From Acidobacteriota bacterium (GTDB lineage Bacteria > Acidobacteriota > Terriglobia > Bryobacterales > UBA6623): a stretch of 64,000 nucleotides of DNA. Numbering within the stretch: position 1 is the first letter of the stretch; each line of letters starts with the position of its first letter. Below the pieces are notes generated by a model, which worked only from the letters and a program-made list of their open reading frames with translations, had not been told where the DNA came from and did no database searches. The DNA is taken from NCBI GenBank assembly GCA_016125275.1, contig WGMB01000005.1, positions 315,001-379,000 on the forward strand. Reading direction: 5' to 3'. Below are positions 36,430 through 47,100 of the stretch, piece by piece. The translations under genes and the position numbers were made by a program.

Positions 36430-39110
36430 GCCCGCGCCTCAGGACCGAAAGGTGGCGGGTCCTCTGGAAGGGGCAGGGACACGCGGAGGCAAGCGCCCCC
36501 TCCGTCCCGGTTGCGGGCCTCGATAGTCCCGCCATGAGCGCGCACGATAGCGCCGCAAATCGTTAACCCAATGCCGGCGCCGCCCCTTTCGGTCGGTTGG
36601 GCGCGATAGAACCTCTCGAACGCTCTCCTCTCTTCACCAGGAGTGAAGCCGCGACCGCGGTCACAGATCTCCAGGACTACAACGCCCGGATCGCGCATTG
36701 CCTTGACTTCGATGGGGGAACCCGCCGGGCTATAGCGTTCAGCGTTCTCGAGCAGGTTAATCAGCACTTGCTCGAGGAGTAAGCCGTCGACGCGGATGAG
36801 CGACAGCTCCGGCGCAATGCTGATGCAGAGTTCGCGTCCCGCCAGACTCCGCTCCAGTTGTGACAGGGCTGCCCCGATGAGCTCCTCTGGCGGGTGCCAA
36901 TCAAGATTGAGCTTTAGGTCTCCCGACTGAACGCGCGTCAGGTCGAGGAGGTTGTGTACGAGCCGATTAAGTCGGTCGGCCTCACTCCTGGCTGTCTCGA
37001 GTAACTCCTTCTGCTGGTCGGCCGGCAACCGCTCCCCGCGCTCTAGTATGCCGCTCAACGCTCCCTGAATCGTAGCGAGCGGGGTCCTCAGGTCATGCGA
37101 CACAGCGCTAAGCAACGCGTTGCGCATCCTCTCTGTTTCCACTTCAACTTCAGCTTCTTGAGCAATATGAGCTAGCCGAGTCCTGTCGAGGGCCGCCCCG
37201 GCCTGCCCGACGATGGCTTCGAGCAGGCGCATGCGCTCAGGGTCCTGGAACCCGTGCACTTCCGCAGGCCGCACCGCGAGCGCTCCAAGTGTTCGCCCTC
37301 CAGCGCCTGGGATGGGTAGATGGAGGGCTTCCGCGCCGGACAGGGTGGCGGTTCCCAGGCCGGCGCGGCGCCCGTTGTCGGCAACCCACTGAGCTACGCC
37401 GATCTCGCGGGCGTTGATCCATTCGCCGTCGTGCGACGTTGTCCGCAAGACCACCCGAGAATGCTCCCCAAGCAGGAAGGCGGCGACCTCAGCTTCGAAT
37501 GTCTCGGCGATCTGACGAGCGGCGCTCGCCAGTACCTCCCCTTCGGAGCCTACGGCGGACAAGGAGCGAGTCGCTTCAAAAAGCGCATGCGTCCGCCGTT
37601 CCCGCTCGACCGCAAAGGACGCCTGGGCGCGCACTCGAGATGTCAGGCCGCTGATCGTCAAGCCCACGATCAACATCACGACAAAGGTAATTACGAACTG
37701 CGCGCGGTCGATCGCCAACGTGTAGTAGGGCGTAGTGAAGAAGAAATTGAATGTGGTCGCGCTGAGCAGGCAAGCGGCCAAGCCCGGGCCATGCGAGGTT
37801 CGGATCGAGACGCCGACGATTCCTAGCAGGTAGATCATCACCACATCCGCAAGGTCAATCCCCGGCTGCAGCGACAGGCCCAGGAGCGTACTTCCGAGGA
37901 CGACTAGGACCGCGACAGCGTACTCACGCCAAGGAATCTTGGATCTCAGCCCGTGGATCGGCGCGATCTCGCTTCCCTTGATCCTTGCGCTGACCGCGTA
38001 GATGTCGATCTCGCCGCTCTGGTCGACGAGCCGATCGAGAATGGAGCCTCGCAGGGCGCGTTTCCACAATGGCTCCGCCGGTTTGCCGATGAGGATCTTG
38101 CTGACGTTGCGGGAGCGCGCGAAGGCGAGCGCCTCGGTGGTGACATTGTCGCCACTCAGTGTGATGGTCTCGGCGCCTAGCTGCTCCGCTAGGTGGAGCG
38201 CCTCATATGCGCGGGATCGGACCGCATCGGGGAGACGACTCCAGTCTGGAGTCTGAACATTGACGACGATCCAGGCCGCATGGAGCTGCGTCGCCGTGCG
38301 CTTGGCGGCTCTCACGAGCTGCTTGGCGAAGGGACTCGGCCCGATGCAGACCATGAGACGTTCCGCCACCGGCCAGGTCTCTTGCACGGTGTGCGCTACG
38401 CGGTAACCGCGCATCTGCGCATCGACGTTTTCCGCGACCTTGCGCAGGGCCATTTCCCGCAGCGCGATGAGATTTCCTTTGCGGAAGAACTGCTGTGAGG
38501 CCAACTTGGCTTGGTCGGGAACGTAGACTTTGCCCTCGGAGAATCTTTGCAGGAGTTCGTCCGGGGGCAAGTCGACCAGTTCGATCTCGTCGGACTCAGC
38601 CAGGATGAAGTCGGGCACGGTCTCACGGACAGGAATCCCTGTGATGGCGGAAACCACGTCGTTGAGGCTCTCAACATGTTGCACGTTGATGGTTGTGTAG
38701 ACGTCGATTCCTGCGTCGAGGATCTCTTCGACGTCCTGCCAGCGTTTGGCGTGGCGGCTGCCGGAGCTGTTGGTGTGGGCGAGTTCGTCAACCAACAGCA
38801 CTTCCGGCCGGCGGGCGAGCGACGCATCGAGGTCGAGCTCGCGAAGGCTGGTTCCGCGATACTCGACCCGCTGTGGAGGAAGTTGCTCCAGGCCGGCGAG
38901 TAGGGCTTCGGTTTCCGGGCGCCCATGCGGCTCGACATACCCTATGACGACATCCCGTCCTGACTCGCGGAGGCGCCGCGCGGCCTGTAGCATGGCATAG
39001 GTCTTCCCGACGCCGGCGGCCATGCCGAAGAAGACCTTCAGCCGGCCGCGCGCTCGCTTCTGCTCCTCAAGTCGAACCCGTTGCAGCAACTGATCCGGGT
39101 CGGGTCTCAT
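36426..39110 (-). CDS. kdpD: KDP sensor histidine kinase
   Basis: 894 residues, normal for KdpD. The N-terminal KdpD domain has Walker A FGMAAGVGKTYAML (about residue 30) and LLVDELAHTNSSGSRHAKRW. A Usp-like domain follows (about residues 250-370), then four TM helices (about 395-500), a GAF-like domain, HisKA with SAVSHDLRTPLATIQG, and HATPase with ENAERYSPAG and DRGRGFTPGEE. It senses potassium limitation and turgor at the inner membrane and phosphorylates KdpE. It overlaps kdpC and kdpE by four bases each. Confidence 0.96.
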   Translation of the reverse strand: MRPDPDQLLQRVRLEEQKRARGRLKVFFGMAAGVGKTYAMLQAARRLRESGRDVVIGYVEPHGRPETEALLAGLEQLPPQRVEYRGTSLRELDLDASLARRPEVLLVDELAHTNSSGSRHAKRWQDVEEILDAGIDVYTTINVQHVESLNDVVSAITGIPVRETVPDFILAESDEIELVDLPPDELLQRFSEGKVYVPDQAKLASQQFFRKGNLIALREMALRKVAENVDAQMRGYRVAHTVQETWPVAERLMVCIGPSPFAKQLVRAAKRTATQLHAAWIVVNVQTPDWSRLPDAVRSRAYEALHLAEQLGAETITLSGDNVTTEALAFARSRNVSKILIGKPAEPLWKRALRGSILDRLVDQSGEIDIYAVSARIKGSEIAPIHGLRSKIPWREYAVAVLVVLGSTLLGLSLQPGIDLADVVMIYLLGIVGVSIRTSHGPGLAACLLSATTFNFFFTTPYYTLAIDRAQFVITFVVMLIVGLTISGLTSRVRAQASFAVERERRTHALFEATRSLSAVGSEGEVLASAARQIAETFEAEVAAFLLGEHSRVVLRTTSHDGEWINAREIGVAQWVADNGRRAGLGTATLSGAEALHLPIPGAGGRTLGALAVRPAEVHGFQDPERMRLLEAIVGQAGAALDRTRLAHIAQEAEVEVETERMRNALLSAVSHDLRTPLATIQGALSGILERGERLPADQQKELLETARSEADRLNRLVHNLLDLTRVQSGDLKLNLDWHPPEELIGAALSQLERSLAGRELCISIAPELSLIRVDGLLLEQVLINLLENAERYSPAGSPIEVKAMRDPGVVVLEICDRGRGFTPGEERRAFERFYRAQPTERGGAGIGLTICGAIVRAHGGTIEARNRDGGGACLRVSLPLPEDPPPFGPEARA

Positions 39111-39730
39111 TGAGCTCCGCGCGACGGTTTCGGGCGGTCCAGTAATTCTTGCTCGAGGGCGAGGTTCAGCATCAGAACATTCACCCTAGGCTGCCCCAGA
39201 AAACCCCAGGTCGGCCGTTCGAGATGGTCGTCGACGAGCTGCCGGACACGGTCGACCGAAATGGCTCGAGCATGCGCCACTCGGCTAGCTTGATAGTACG
39301 CCGCCTGTGGCGAGATGTGCGGATCGAGACCGCTCGCGGATGCGGTGACCAGGTCGATGGGAACAGGAGTGTTGTTCCCAGGGTCAGCCTTCCGTAGCGC
39401 ATCGGTCCGGGCGGCCGCTTGCTCGTGGAATGCTTTCCCGAACGGGCTGAGATTTGAGCCCGAAGATGCGTCCGCCCGATAGGGGACGGGCTCGGTGGCC
39501 GAAGGGCGACCCCAGAAGTGTTGGGGATCGTCGAACGATTGGCCGACCAGCTCCGATCCGACGAGTTGGCCCGCTAGAACCATCGGGTTTCCGTCCGCCC
39601 GCGAAGACATCGTCAGCCGCGCCAAGCCGGTCATGACCAGCGGATAGACGACTCCCGTGAGGAGGGTCAACAGCCCCAGCATCCCCAGGGCTTGACGTAA
39701 AGTTGCGGTCACGCTCACTTCCTCCTTCAT
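39107..39730 (-). CDS. kdpC: Potassium-transporting ATPase subunit KdpC
   Basis: 207 residues. A single N-terminal TM helix ([20 protein letters not shown]) is followed by [40 protein letters not shown] and [20 protein letters not shown], all KdpC signatures. It stabilises the KdpFABC complex. Four-base overlaps with kdpB and kdpD indicate translational coupling. Confidence 0.96.
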   Translation of the reverse strand: MKEEVSVTATLRQALGMLGLLTLLTGVVYPLVMTGLARLTMSSRADGNPMVLAGQLVGSELVGQSFDDPQHFWGRPSATEPVPYRADASSGSNLSPFGKAFHEQAAARTDALRKADPGNNTPVPIDLVTASASGLDPHISPQAAYYQASRVAHARAISVDRVRQLVDDHLERPTWGFLGQPRVNVLMLNLALEQELLDRPKPSRGAQ

Positions 39731-41799
39731 GCAATCCCGCCCGCCGCCAGGATCATGTCGATTATCTTGATGCCCAAGAAGGGCGCAGCGACCCCGCCCA
39801 GGCCGTAGATCAACAAGTGACGCCTGAGCAGGTTGTCCGCACTGTCCGGCCGATACTCCACGCCCCGCAACGCGACGGGAATCAGCGCGACGATGATCAA
39901 GGCGTTGAAAATGACCGCCGCGAGGATGGCGCTCGACGGGTTGGCCAGCCCCATGACGTTTAGAGCGTTGAGCTGAGGGTATGCGCTTGCGAAAGCGGCG
40001 GGAATGATGGCGAAGTACTTCGCGACGTCGTTAGCGGTCGAGAACGTGGTGAGGGCGCCGCGGGTGATCAGCATCTGCTTGCCCACTCGTACGACCTCGA
40101 GGAGCTTTGTGGGATTTGAATCGAGGTCGATCAGATTGGCGGCTTCCTTGGCGGCCTGCGTGCCGCTGTTCATCGCCACGGCGACGTCGGCCTGAGCGAG
40201 CGCCGGCGCGTCGTTTGTGCCGTCCCCAGTCATGGCCACCAGACGGCCCTGGTCTTGATACTTTCGGATGAGCGCCAGCTTGTTTTCGGGCGTCGCCTCT
40301 GCCAGGAAGTCGTCGACACCCGCCTCGGCGGCGATCGCTGCTGCCGTGAGAGGGTTGTCTCCGGTGATCATGACGGTCTTGATCCCTGCGCGACGGAGCT
40401 CGCCAAAACGCTCGCGGATGCCGCCCTTGACCACGTCTTTGAGCTGGATCACGCCGAGCGTATTCGACCCCTCGGCTACGACCAAGGGCGTGCCGCCCTG
40501 CTTCGAGATCATATCTACGCTGCGACGGATGGCCTCAGGGAAGGAGCCGCCCTCATTCTGGACAAACTTCTCGATGGCATCCGCGGAGCCCTTGCGGATA
40601 CGCAGGCCCTGGATGTCCACTCCGCTCATGCGTGTTCGCGCCGAAAACGGGACAAATCTTGCGCCCAAGGTCTCGATGTCCCGTTCACGCAGGTTGAAGC
40701 TTTTCTTAGCGAGAACCACGATGCTGCGCCCCTCGGGGGTTTCATCCGACAAAGACGAGAGCTGTGCGGCGTCGGCGAGCTCTTTCACGTCCACGCCCGG
40801 GGCCGGTACGAAGGCGGTCGCCTGACGGTTGCCAAGAGTGATCGTTCCCGTCTTATCGAGCAACAGCACGTCCACGTCGCCCGCGGCTTCGACTGCCCGC
40901 CCCGACATCGCTAGAACATTGGCCTGCAGCATGCGGTCCATGCCCGCGATGCCTATGGCCGAAAGCAGCCCGCCGATCGTTGTCGGAATAAGGCAAACCA
41001 GGAGCGCCACGAGTGTGGTGACCGTGATGGGCTTGCCGGCGCCGGCGGCCTGGACGCTGAAGAGCGAGAACGGCAGCAAGGTTACCGTAGCCAGGAGGAA
41101 GACGATGGTCATGGCGGCCAGAAGGATCGTCAAGGCGACCTCGTTGGGAGTCTTCTGCCGGGCCGCGCCTTCGACCATCGCGATCATGTGGTCCAGAAAG
41201 CTTTCACCCGGCTGCGAGGTGACGCGAATGACAAGCCAGTCCGAAAGCACCTTGGTGCCGCCCGTGACGCTCGACCGGTCGCCGCCGCTCTCGCGAATGA
41301 CCGGTGCGCTCTCGCCGGTGACAGCGCTTTCGTCGACGGAAGCCACTCCCTCAACGACCTCGCCGTCCGCTGGGATAATCCAGTCGGTCTCAACAAGGAC
41401 GATGTCGCCCGTCTTGAGCTCATCGGATCGAACGACCTGCCAGTCATCGCTGTATCGAGCATCTTTGAGCAGCCGCGCCGCGGTGGATGTACGGGCTTTT
41501 CTCAAACTTTCTGCTTGAGCCTTTCCGCGCCCTTCCGCCATCGCCTCGGCAAAGTTCGCAAAGAGGATTGTGAACCATAGCCAGAGCGTGATCGCCCCAA
41601 TGAACCACGCCGGGGCTTCGCCTTGGCCGTCGAGGGAGTCGAAGAAGAGCATCGTCGTGAGAGTGGCGCCTGCTCCCACGACGAACATCACCGGGTTGCG
41701 CACCTGAACGCGGGGGTCGAGCTTGGCAAAGGCGTCGCGCCCCGCCGAGAACAGGATGTCGCGGTCGAAGAGTCTCAGTTCTTTGGTGGATGTCGACAT
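39727..41799 (-). CDS. kdpB: Potassium-transporting P-type ATPase subunit KdpB
   Basis: 690 residues. P-type ATPase with phosphorylation site [13 protein letters not shown], actuator loop [20 protein letters not shown], hinge [20 protein letters not shown], and the membrane helices of the family. It hydrolyses ATP to drive high-affinity potassium uptake through KdpA. It lies 9 bases downstream of kdpA. Confidence 0.97.
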   Translation of the reverse strand: MSTSTKELRLFDRDILFSAGRDAFAKLDPRVQVRNPVMFVVGAGATLTTMLFFDSLDGQGEAPAWFIGAITLWLWFTILFANFAEAMAEGRGKAQAESLRKARTSTAARLLKDARYSDDWQVVRSDELKTGDIVLVETDWIIPADGEVVEGVASVDESAVTGESAPVIRESGGDRSSVTGGTKVLSDWLVIRVTSQPGESFLDHMIAMVEGAARQKTPNEVALTILLAAMTIVFLLATVTLLPFSLFSVQAAGAGKPITVTTLVALLVCLIPTTIGGLLSAIGIAGMDRMLQANVLAMSGRAVEAAGDVDVLLLDKTGTITLGNRQATAFVPAPGVDVKELADAAQLSSLSDETPEGRSIVVLAKKSFNLRERDIETLGARFVPFSARTRMSGVDIQGLRIRKGSADAIEKFVQNEGGSFPEAIRRSVDMISKQGGTPLVVAEGSNTLGVIQLKDVVKGGIRERFGELRRAGIKTVMITGDNPLTAAAIAAEAGVDDFLAEATPENKLALIRKYQDQGRLVAMTGDGTNDAPALAQADVAVAMNSGTQAAKEAANLIDLDSNPTKLLEVVRVGKQMLITRGALTTFSTANDVAKYFAIIPAAFASAYPQLNALNVMGLANPSSAILAAVIFNALIIVALIPVALRGVEYRPDSADNLLRRHLLIYGLGGVAAPFLGIKIIDMILAAGGIA

Positions 41800-41808
41800 C
41801 GAAGGCCC

Positions 41809-43509
41809 TCAGTTCCCCGCCACCACCAGGTGTTCGGCGATTGGGCCCAGCGCCAACGCGGGGACGAAGGCGAGCGCCCCGACCACGACTACGACCCCTG
41901 ACAGGAAGAAGATGAAGAGCAGCGAGTGCGTCGGCAGCGTGCCTGGGCCCGCCGGGAGTAGCTTCTTCTTCGCCAACGAACCTGCAATGGCCAGCGCCGG
42001 CAAGGCGACCCAGTAACGCGCCGCGAGCATCGCGATAGCGCCCGTCATGTTCGTGGTCGGGGTGTTAGCGCCGTACCCGGCGAATGCGCTGCCGTTGTTG
42101 TTCCCCATTGAGCTGAAGGCGTAGAGGATCTCGCTCAGCCCGTGTGGACCGGCTTCTTGGACTCCGCTCAAGCCGTCCGGCGTAGCGGTCGCGATCGCCG
42201 CTCCGAGCAGCACGACTGCGGGTGGCGTCAGCACGGCGATCGAAGCCATCTTCACCTCGAACGCCTCGACCTTCTTGCCGAGATACTCCGGCGTTCGGCC
42301 GACCATCAGGCCGGCGAGGAAAACGCTGAAGATAACGAACATCAGCATTCCGTAAAGGCCCGAGCCGACGCCGCCGAACACCACCTCTCCAAGTTGCATC
42401 AGAAACATCGGGACCAGCCCTCCCAGCGGTGTGAAGGAGTCGTGCATCGAGTTGACCGAACCATTCGAGGCGGCCGTTGTCGACACGCCCCAGAGAGCTG
42501 AGTTCACGACCCCAAAACGCGTCTCCTTGCCCTCCATGTTGCCGAGACCTTGGTCGATGGGCAGGTCGGCCAGTGTCGGATTGGCCCCCGATTCCAGCCA
42601 GACCGTGACGAGCACGCAGGGAACGAAGACGAGCGCCATGGCAGCAAGGAGGGCCCATCCCTGCCGCACGTCTCCAACCATGCGGCCGAACGTGTAGCAG
42701 AGTGCGGTCGGGATGAGCAAAATGGCGAGCATCTGCAGAAGGTTCGATACCGGGGTCGGATTCTCCAACGGATGGGCCGAGTTGACGTTGAAAAAGCCGC
42801 CCCCGTTTGTCCCGAGTTGCTTGATGGCGATCTGCGAAGCGGCGGGGCCCATGGGCAGTAGCTCCTGGCCTCCCTCTAGGGTTGTGGCCGGCCGATAGTC
42901 GGACAGATTCTGGACGACGCCTTGAGAGACCAGGGCGATCGTCAGCATTGCGGACAGTGGGAGCAAGATGTGGAGGGTTGTCCGAGTCAGGTCGACCCAG
43001 AAGTTCCCGATCATCTCGGTTCCGCGCCGAGCGATGCCACGCGCCAAGGCGGCCAGCACCGCCATTCCGGTCGCTGCGGAGACGAAATTCTGCACGGTCA
43101 GCCCGACCATCTGGCTGAAGTAGCTGAGCGTGGTCTCGCCACCGTAGTTTTGCCAGTTTGTATTCGTCACGAAACTGGCGGTGATGTTGAAAGCCCTGTG
43201 GGGCTCAATGCCCACGAAGCCCCTTGGGTTGAAGGGCAGTAGACCCTGTAATCGCAGGCTGAAGTACAACGCCAGAAAGCCGGCGCCGTTGAACGCGAGA
43301 AGAGCGAATGCATACTGCTTCCATGTCATCTCCGCCTTCGCGGTCACTCCCCCTGCGCGGTAGATGATGCGCTCGACTGGGCCCAGGACCCAATCGAACG
43401 GAGGGTTTCCATCTGAGTACACTCGCGCCGCGTAGGCGCCGAGCGGCTTCACCGCCGCGAGCAGGACGAGCAGGTAGAAGCCGATCTGGGCAAAGTCCTG
43501 GCCGCTCAT
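41809..43509 (-). CDS. kdpA: Potassium-transporting ATPase subunit KdpA
   Basis: 566 residues from ATG 43509. The start is fixed by the typical MSGQDFAQIGFYLLVLLAAV and by a four-base ATGA overlap with kdpF. It has four pseudo-repeats with potassium selectivity loops, including FVTNTNWQNYGGE, LGTNGGGFFNVNSAHPLENP and SSMGNNNGSAFAGYGANTP. It forms the potassium channel-like subunit of KdpFABC. Confidence 0.97.
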   Translation of the reverse strand: MSGQDFAQIGFYLLVLLAAVKPLGAYAARVYSDGNPPFDWVLGPVERIIYRAGGVTAKAEMTWKQYAFALLAFNGAGFLALYFSLRLQGLLPFNPRGFVGIEPHRAFNITASFVTNTNWQNYGGETTLSYFSQMVGLTVQNFVSAATGMAVLAALARGIARRGTEMIGNFWVDLTRTTLHILLPLSAMLTIALVSQGVVQNLSDYRPATTLEGGQELLPMGPAASQIAIKQLGTNGGGFFNVNSAHPLENPTPVSNLLQMLAILLIPTALCYTFGRMVGDVRQGWALLAAMALVFVPCVLVTVWLESGANPTLADLPIDQGLGNMEGKETRFGVVNSALWGVSTTAASNGSVNSMHDSFTPLGGLVPMFLMQLGEVVFGGVGSGLYGMLMFVIFSVFLAGLMVGRTPEYLGKKVEAFEVKMASIAVLTPPAVVLLGAAIATATPDGLSGVQEAGPHGLSEILYAFSSMGNNNGSAFAGYGANTPTTNMTGAIAMLAARYWVALPALAIAGSLAKKKLLPAGPGTLPTHSLLFIFFLSGVVVVVGALAFVPALALGPIAEHLVVAGN

Positions 43510-43598
43510 GAAAACAGCTCCGGCTTGAGCAAGACGACGCTGAGGTAGACGAGAAGCCCCACAGCCAAGCCGGCTCCGATTGCGTACCATGGGTCCAT
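43506..43598 (-). CDS. kdpF: KDP complex small subunit KdpF
   Basis: 30 residues, MDPWYAIGAGLAVGLLVYLS then VVLLKPELFS, a single TM helix ending in the KdpF hallmark KPExF. Start ATG 43598 is preceded by AGGAGG. It overlaps kdpA by ATGA. KdpF stabilises the KdpABC complex. Confidence 0.9.
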   Translation of the reverse strand: MDPWYAIGAGLAVGLLVYLSVVLLKPELFS

Positions 43599-43612
43599 TC
43601 CGAGGGATCCTC

Positions 43613-43699
43613 CTACTGGATTCGATCCGACCAATGCACGAGCAGAGCCGAATCGAGGAAGAAACAGAGAGCGATAGCGATGTACAGCACGTCGAACAC
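43613..43699 (-). CDS. 28-residue membrane protein at the head of the kdp operon
   Basis: GTG start at 43699 with GGGAGG six bases upstream. The product reads VFDVLYIAIALCFFLDSALL then VHWSDRIQ: one TM helix with a polar, basic end. It lies 14 bases before kdpF in the same orientation. Small hydrophobic ORFs of this type (xDxLYxxxxLxFF) are often seen in front of kdpF in other genomes, as far as I recall. It may be an accessory subunit. Function unproven. Confidence 0.6.
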   Translation of the reverse strand: MFDVLYIAIALCFFLDSALLVHWSDRIQ

Positions 43700-43812
43700 G
43701 AGCGCCTCCCGGGTGGTCACGGGCCAACTCTGGCCCGACAGACCCAGATTTGCTTACACCTTCAGGCTGCAGGAGATTCCGCTAGCCCGGCGTTAAGAGG
43801 CGAGCGCCGGCT

Positions 43813-43828
43813 GTCAAGAAGACGTCAA
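43813..43828 (-). promoter_or_regulatory. Tandem TTGAC repeat, candidate KdpE site
   Basis: On the minus strand TTGAC occurs twice with an 11-base period (43828-43824 and 43817-43813), about 110 bases upstream of the small ORF that heads the kdp operon. Eleven-base direct repeats are the usual layout for OmpR/PhoB-family dimers, and KdpE belongs to that family. TTGAC could equally be a -35 element. Confidence 0.4.
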
Positions 43829-43877
43829 GAGGAAGGAGCTCCCTCATTGGGGACGGGCCCGATCCGACCTCGGCTGA

Positions 43878-44063
43878 TCAGTTTGCTGCAAGCGCCGAGA
43901 ATGCAACTCGTTGACTGAGGGCTACCCAGCCGAGATCGCTGACAGGGATGCCGCCGTTGTCCTGCAACTGCGCAAGGCGCTCCTGTAAAACGTCGCAAAG
44001 TCTGATCCGCAGTGAGACACCGTCCTCGCCGGACGCGGTACTTGACAAGCTTTCGCGATGCAT
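43878..44063 (-). CDS. Possible 61-residue hypothetical protein
   Basis: ATG 44063 lies 38 bases beyond the chelatase stop. The product has a helical stretch (SLRIRLCDVLQERLAQLQDN) and no recognised domain. It lies between the chelatase gene and the kdp promoter region, and could be chance coding. Confidence 0.25.
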   Translation of the reverse strand: MHRESLSSTASGEDGVSLRIRLCDVLQERLAQLQDNGGIPVSDLGWVALSQRVAFSALAAN

Positions 44064-44100
44064 CGCAGTTAGGGCACCGAGATTCGTCTCGCCGACCGGA

Positions 44101-47100
44101 CTAGGTCTTGGTGATATGAAGATCGCCGAGCGGCCTGCGGCGACGCATCCGCGCGGCCACGACGCATCCGGCGACCGTCGAACCAACGCAGCAGATCAGC
44201 AGCAACGCCAGGTTGTCGGCCAGAAAGTCGCGTGCGGAGTGGGCCAGGCGACGGATCTCCTCGGCCGTCATCTCCACTCTGGTGATCTTCATGTCGTTGA
44301 CTCGAGGGGAGGGGCCGCGTTCGGGCGTCCGCGTGGTCTGGTTCGCCGGAGCCGGCTTCACCGGGCTCGGCCAAGGCTCGAAGGCCCGCGCCATCTCTTT
44401 CGAGAAGTCTTCCAACTGCTCCGGAGCGATCCGGGATTGGGAGAGGCGTTGGGCTTCCCGCATCACGTGCTCCTGGAGCTTCCGGTTGCCGCAGGTGTTG
44501 CCCGAACAGGCCGGCCCCAGCTCCGACACCAGACGCACGTACTCCCCGACCAGCACCTCGCGCTGCTCGTCAGTGAATTGGTAGGTTCCCTGGCGATCGA
44601 CTTCGAGCAGCCGCGCCACCAAATTCTGGCGCCCGGCCGGGTTCGACTCTTCAAAGAACTCCGTCAGGCCCAAGTCATACTCATCGCCGACGTACACGTC
44701 GTAGACCTTCTGCCAAACCGTCGGAGAGATCGTCTCGGGCGCCGTCGCCTGCCAACCGTACAGATACTCGACGGCCTTCACCATCTCGCGGGCCCCGGAG
44801 TAGCCCTCCTTTTGCATTTCGGAGATCCACTGCGGGTTCCAATTCCGCGCGTTGAGCTCTCGGGCGATCGCGTAGCGCGCGTCTTCCACGCGCTCTTCCC
44901 CGGGCTTGCGTAGGTCGTTCAGGTACAGCCTGGGCTTTGCGCCGACCGATTCGGAAGCCACGCGCAGGCCGCCCATCCACTGGTAAACGTCGTCGTTGTC
45001 GACCGCTCCGTAGAGATTGGACGTACGGCTATGGAGGATCGCCGCGTTGTCCCGGAGGTGGCTCTCGAGCAGCTTCGGAGCCGACCGGCCCCACGACTTC
45101 TCGGTGTAGGCGAAATTCATCTTCGACAGGTAGAGCTCGGCCATCGTCTCCGGCTCCTCCACGTCACGGCTCTGCTCGACGAAGCGGCTGATGCCGAAGC
45201 CGTAGGCGCCGGGCGCCGTCGTGAACACGCGCGCCCCGGCCAGGTCCTCCGCTTCTTCTTCAGGCACGCCTTCGGCGATCAGCCGTTCGCGGACGTCCGC
45301 GTTCCGACGGCTCAGCGCGTTGTCGCCCGCTCCGGCTGCAAGGCGCGCCGCCCGGTCGAGCTGGATGATCTTCTCCGCCATGCCGTCGCGATAGAGGCCG
45401 CTGACCGTGAAGACCACATTGACCCTGGGCCGTCCGAGCTGCTCCTCGGGAATCAAAGCCAACCTGTCGACATAGCCCCGGGCGTTCCACTCGGGCCGAA
45501 CGCCCATCAGGTACAGCGCCTGGGCCTCCATCGCCCCTTGGTGACGGCCGCTCTCTCCCATCCACAGAATCATCGAGACGTGTTCGGGAATCTTGCCGTC
45601 GCGCTCGAGCTGTTTCTCGAGCAGTTGTTGCGCCAGACGTTTGCCGACCTCCCAGCCGGCCGGAGTAGGCATCATCCGCGGGTCGCCCTGGTGCAGATTC
45701 CGGCCGGCGGGCAAAGCGTCGGGGACGGCCAGCGGGTCTCCGACCAAGCCGCTCGGCAGAAACTCGCCGCGAAGCTGCTCCACCAACGCGGCGAGCTCTC
45801 GTCCGGGAGACTCTTGCAGCCGGTCGAGCCACAGGTGCGCTTCGTCAAAGAGGCGGAAAACCTTCTCGCGCAGCCCCTCATCGAACGAGTCCGGAACCGT
45901 CGGGGCCACTCCTTCGAAGACCGCGTCACGCCATGCATCGAGGTAAGGCTCCACCGTTTCGAGCTCCTCGGCCAGGAAGGCGTTGGTCAGCAAAGCCAAC
46001 AATCCCGCGCGACGGCGCTCCTCCGACGGCAGCGTTCCCAGCGTCGGCAGGCCGAGGGGAATCGGCGCTTCCTCCACGGACTCCAGAAAGTCGTGGACCT
46101 GGTTCATGAGCTCCTCCGCCGGCAGATTCTCGACGTCGAGTTGGCGGCCGAGATCGAGCCGCTCGATCTCTCGGAGGGCCGTGTTGGCGTACTCGGCAGC
46201 CAGGAGCGGCGAGTCCGCGTGGCTGTCTCTCCAGCCGTTGAACGCATCGTCGAGCGCCTGGAAGCGCTCCTGTTGCCCTGTCAGCGCGAGCATCGGGGTG
46301 AGGTGCGAGATGTCGACCGCCGCCCCGCGCCGCCGCGCCTGGATCGCTTCGCCGTCGCCGTCCATGATGTAGTAGTTCAGGTTCGGCAGGTCGCCCAAGA
46401 TCGCTTCGGAAGCGTCCCAGCCGGCTTGCCCCACATTCTTGCCCGGCAACCATTCGAGCGTGCCGTGACGACCCATGTGGATGACGGCGTCAGCCCCGAA
46501 CCGATGGCGGTAGAACAGGTAAGCGGCTACGTAGCCGTGGTGCGGCGGCAAGGTCGTGCTGTGCTGGACGCTGGTGTACTCGGCGGAGGATGCGCGGAGC
46601 AGTTGCGGCCCCAAGAAGACGTTGCCGAACTGGACGCCCGGGATGACAAAGAGCTTTTCGCCGTCCCGCGAAGTCGCCACCATGAGCTTAGAAGCCTCCG
46701 GCGGACCCCACCGGTCATTCACGGACTGGCGGAATTTTTGGGGCAGCTCCTCGAACCAGCCCTGATAGGTCTTCATCGGCAACAACGTCACGCCGCCTTC
46801 GTCGACCATCCGGCGCAGCTCTCCTGGAGCCCACTCCTCGACGTTGCGGCCGACTCTCTCGAGCTGATCGAGAATGCCGCCCGCCGTCGGCAGGTTCTGG
46901 CCGACGCGGTAGCTCTCCGCCTGCAGTCGATCCAGCACGGCGCGGATGCTCGGCGCCAGATTGAGATAGCTCGCCCCGATGTTCCCTTTCCCCGGCGGGT
47001 TGTTGTAGTAGAGGATCACCAGCCGCTTCTCCCAGTTGGGCTTTTCGGCCAACGTCACCCACCGGCGGGCGCGCTGGGCCGCCATGCGGACGCGCTCGTC

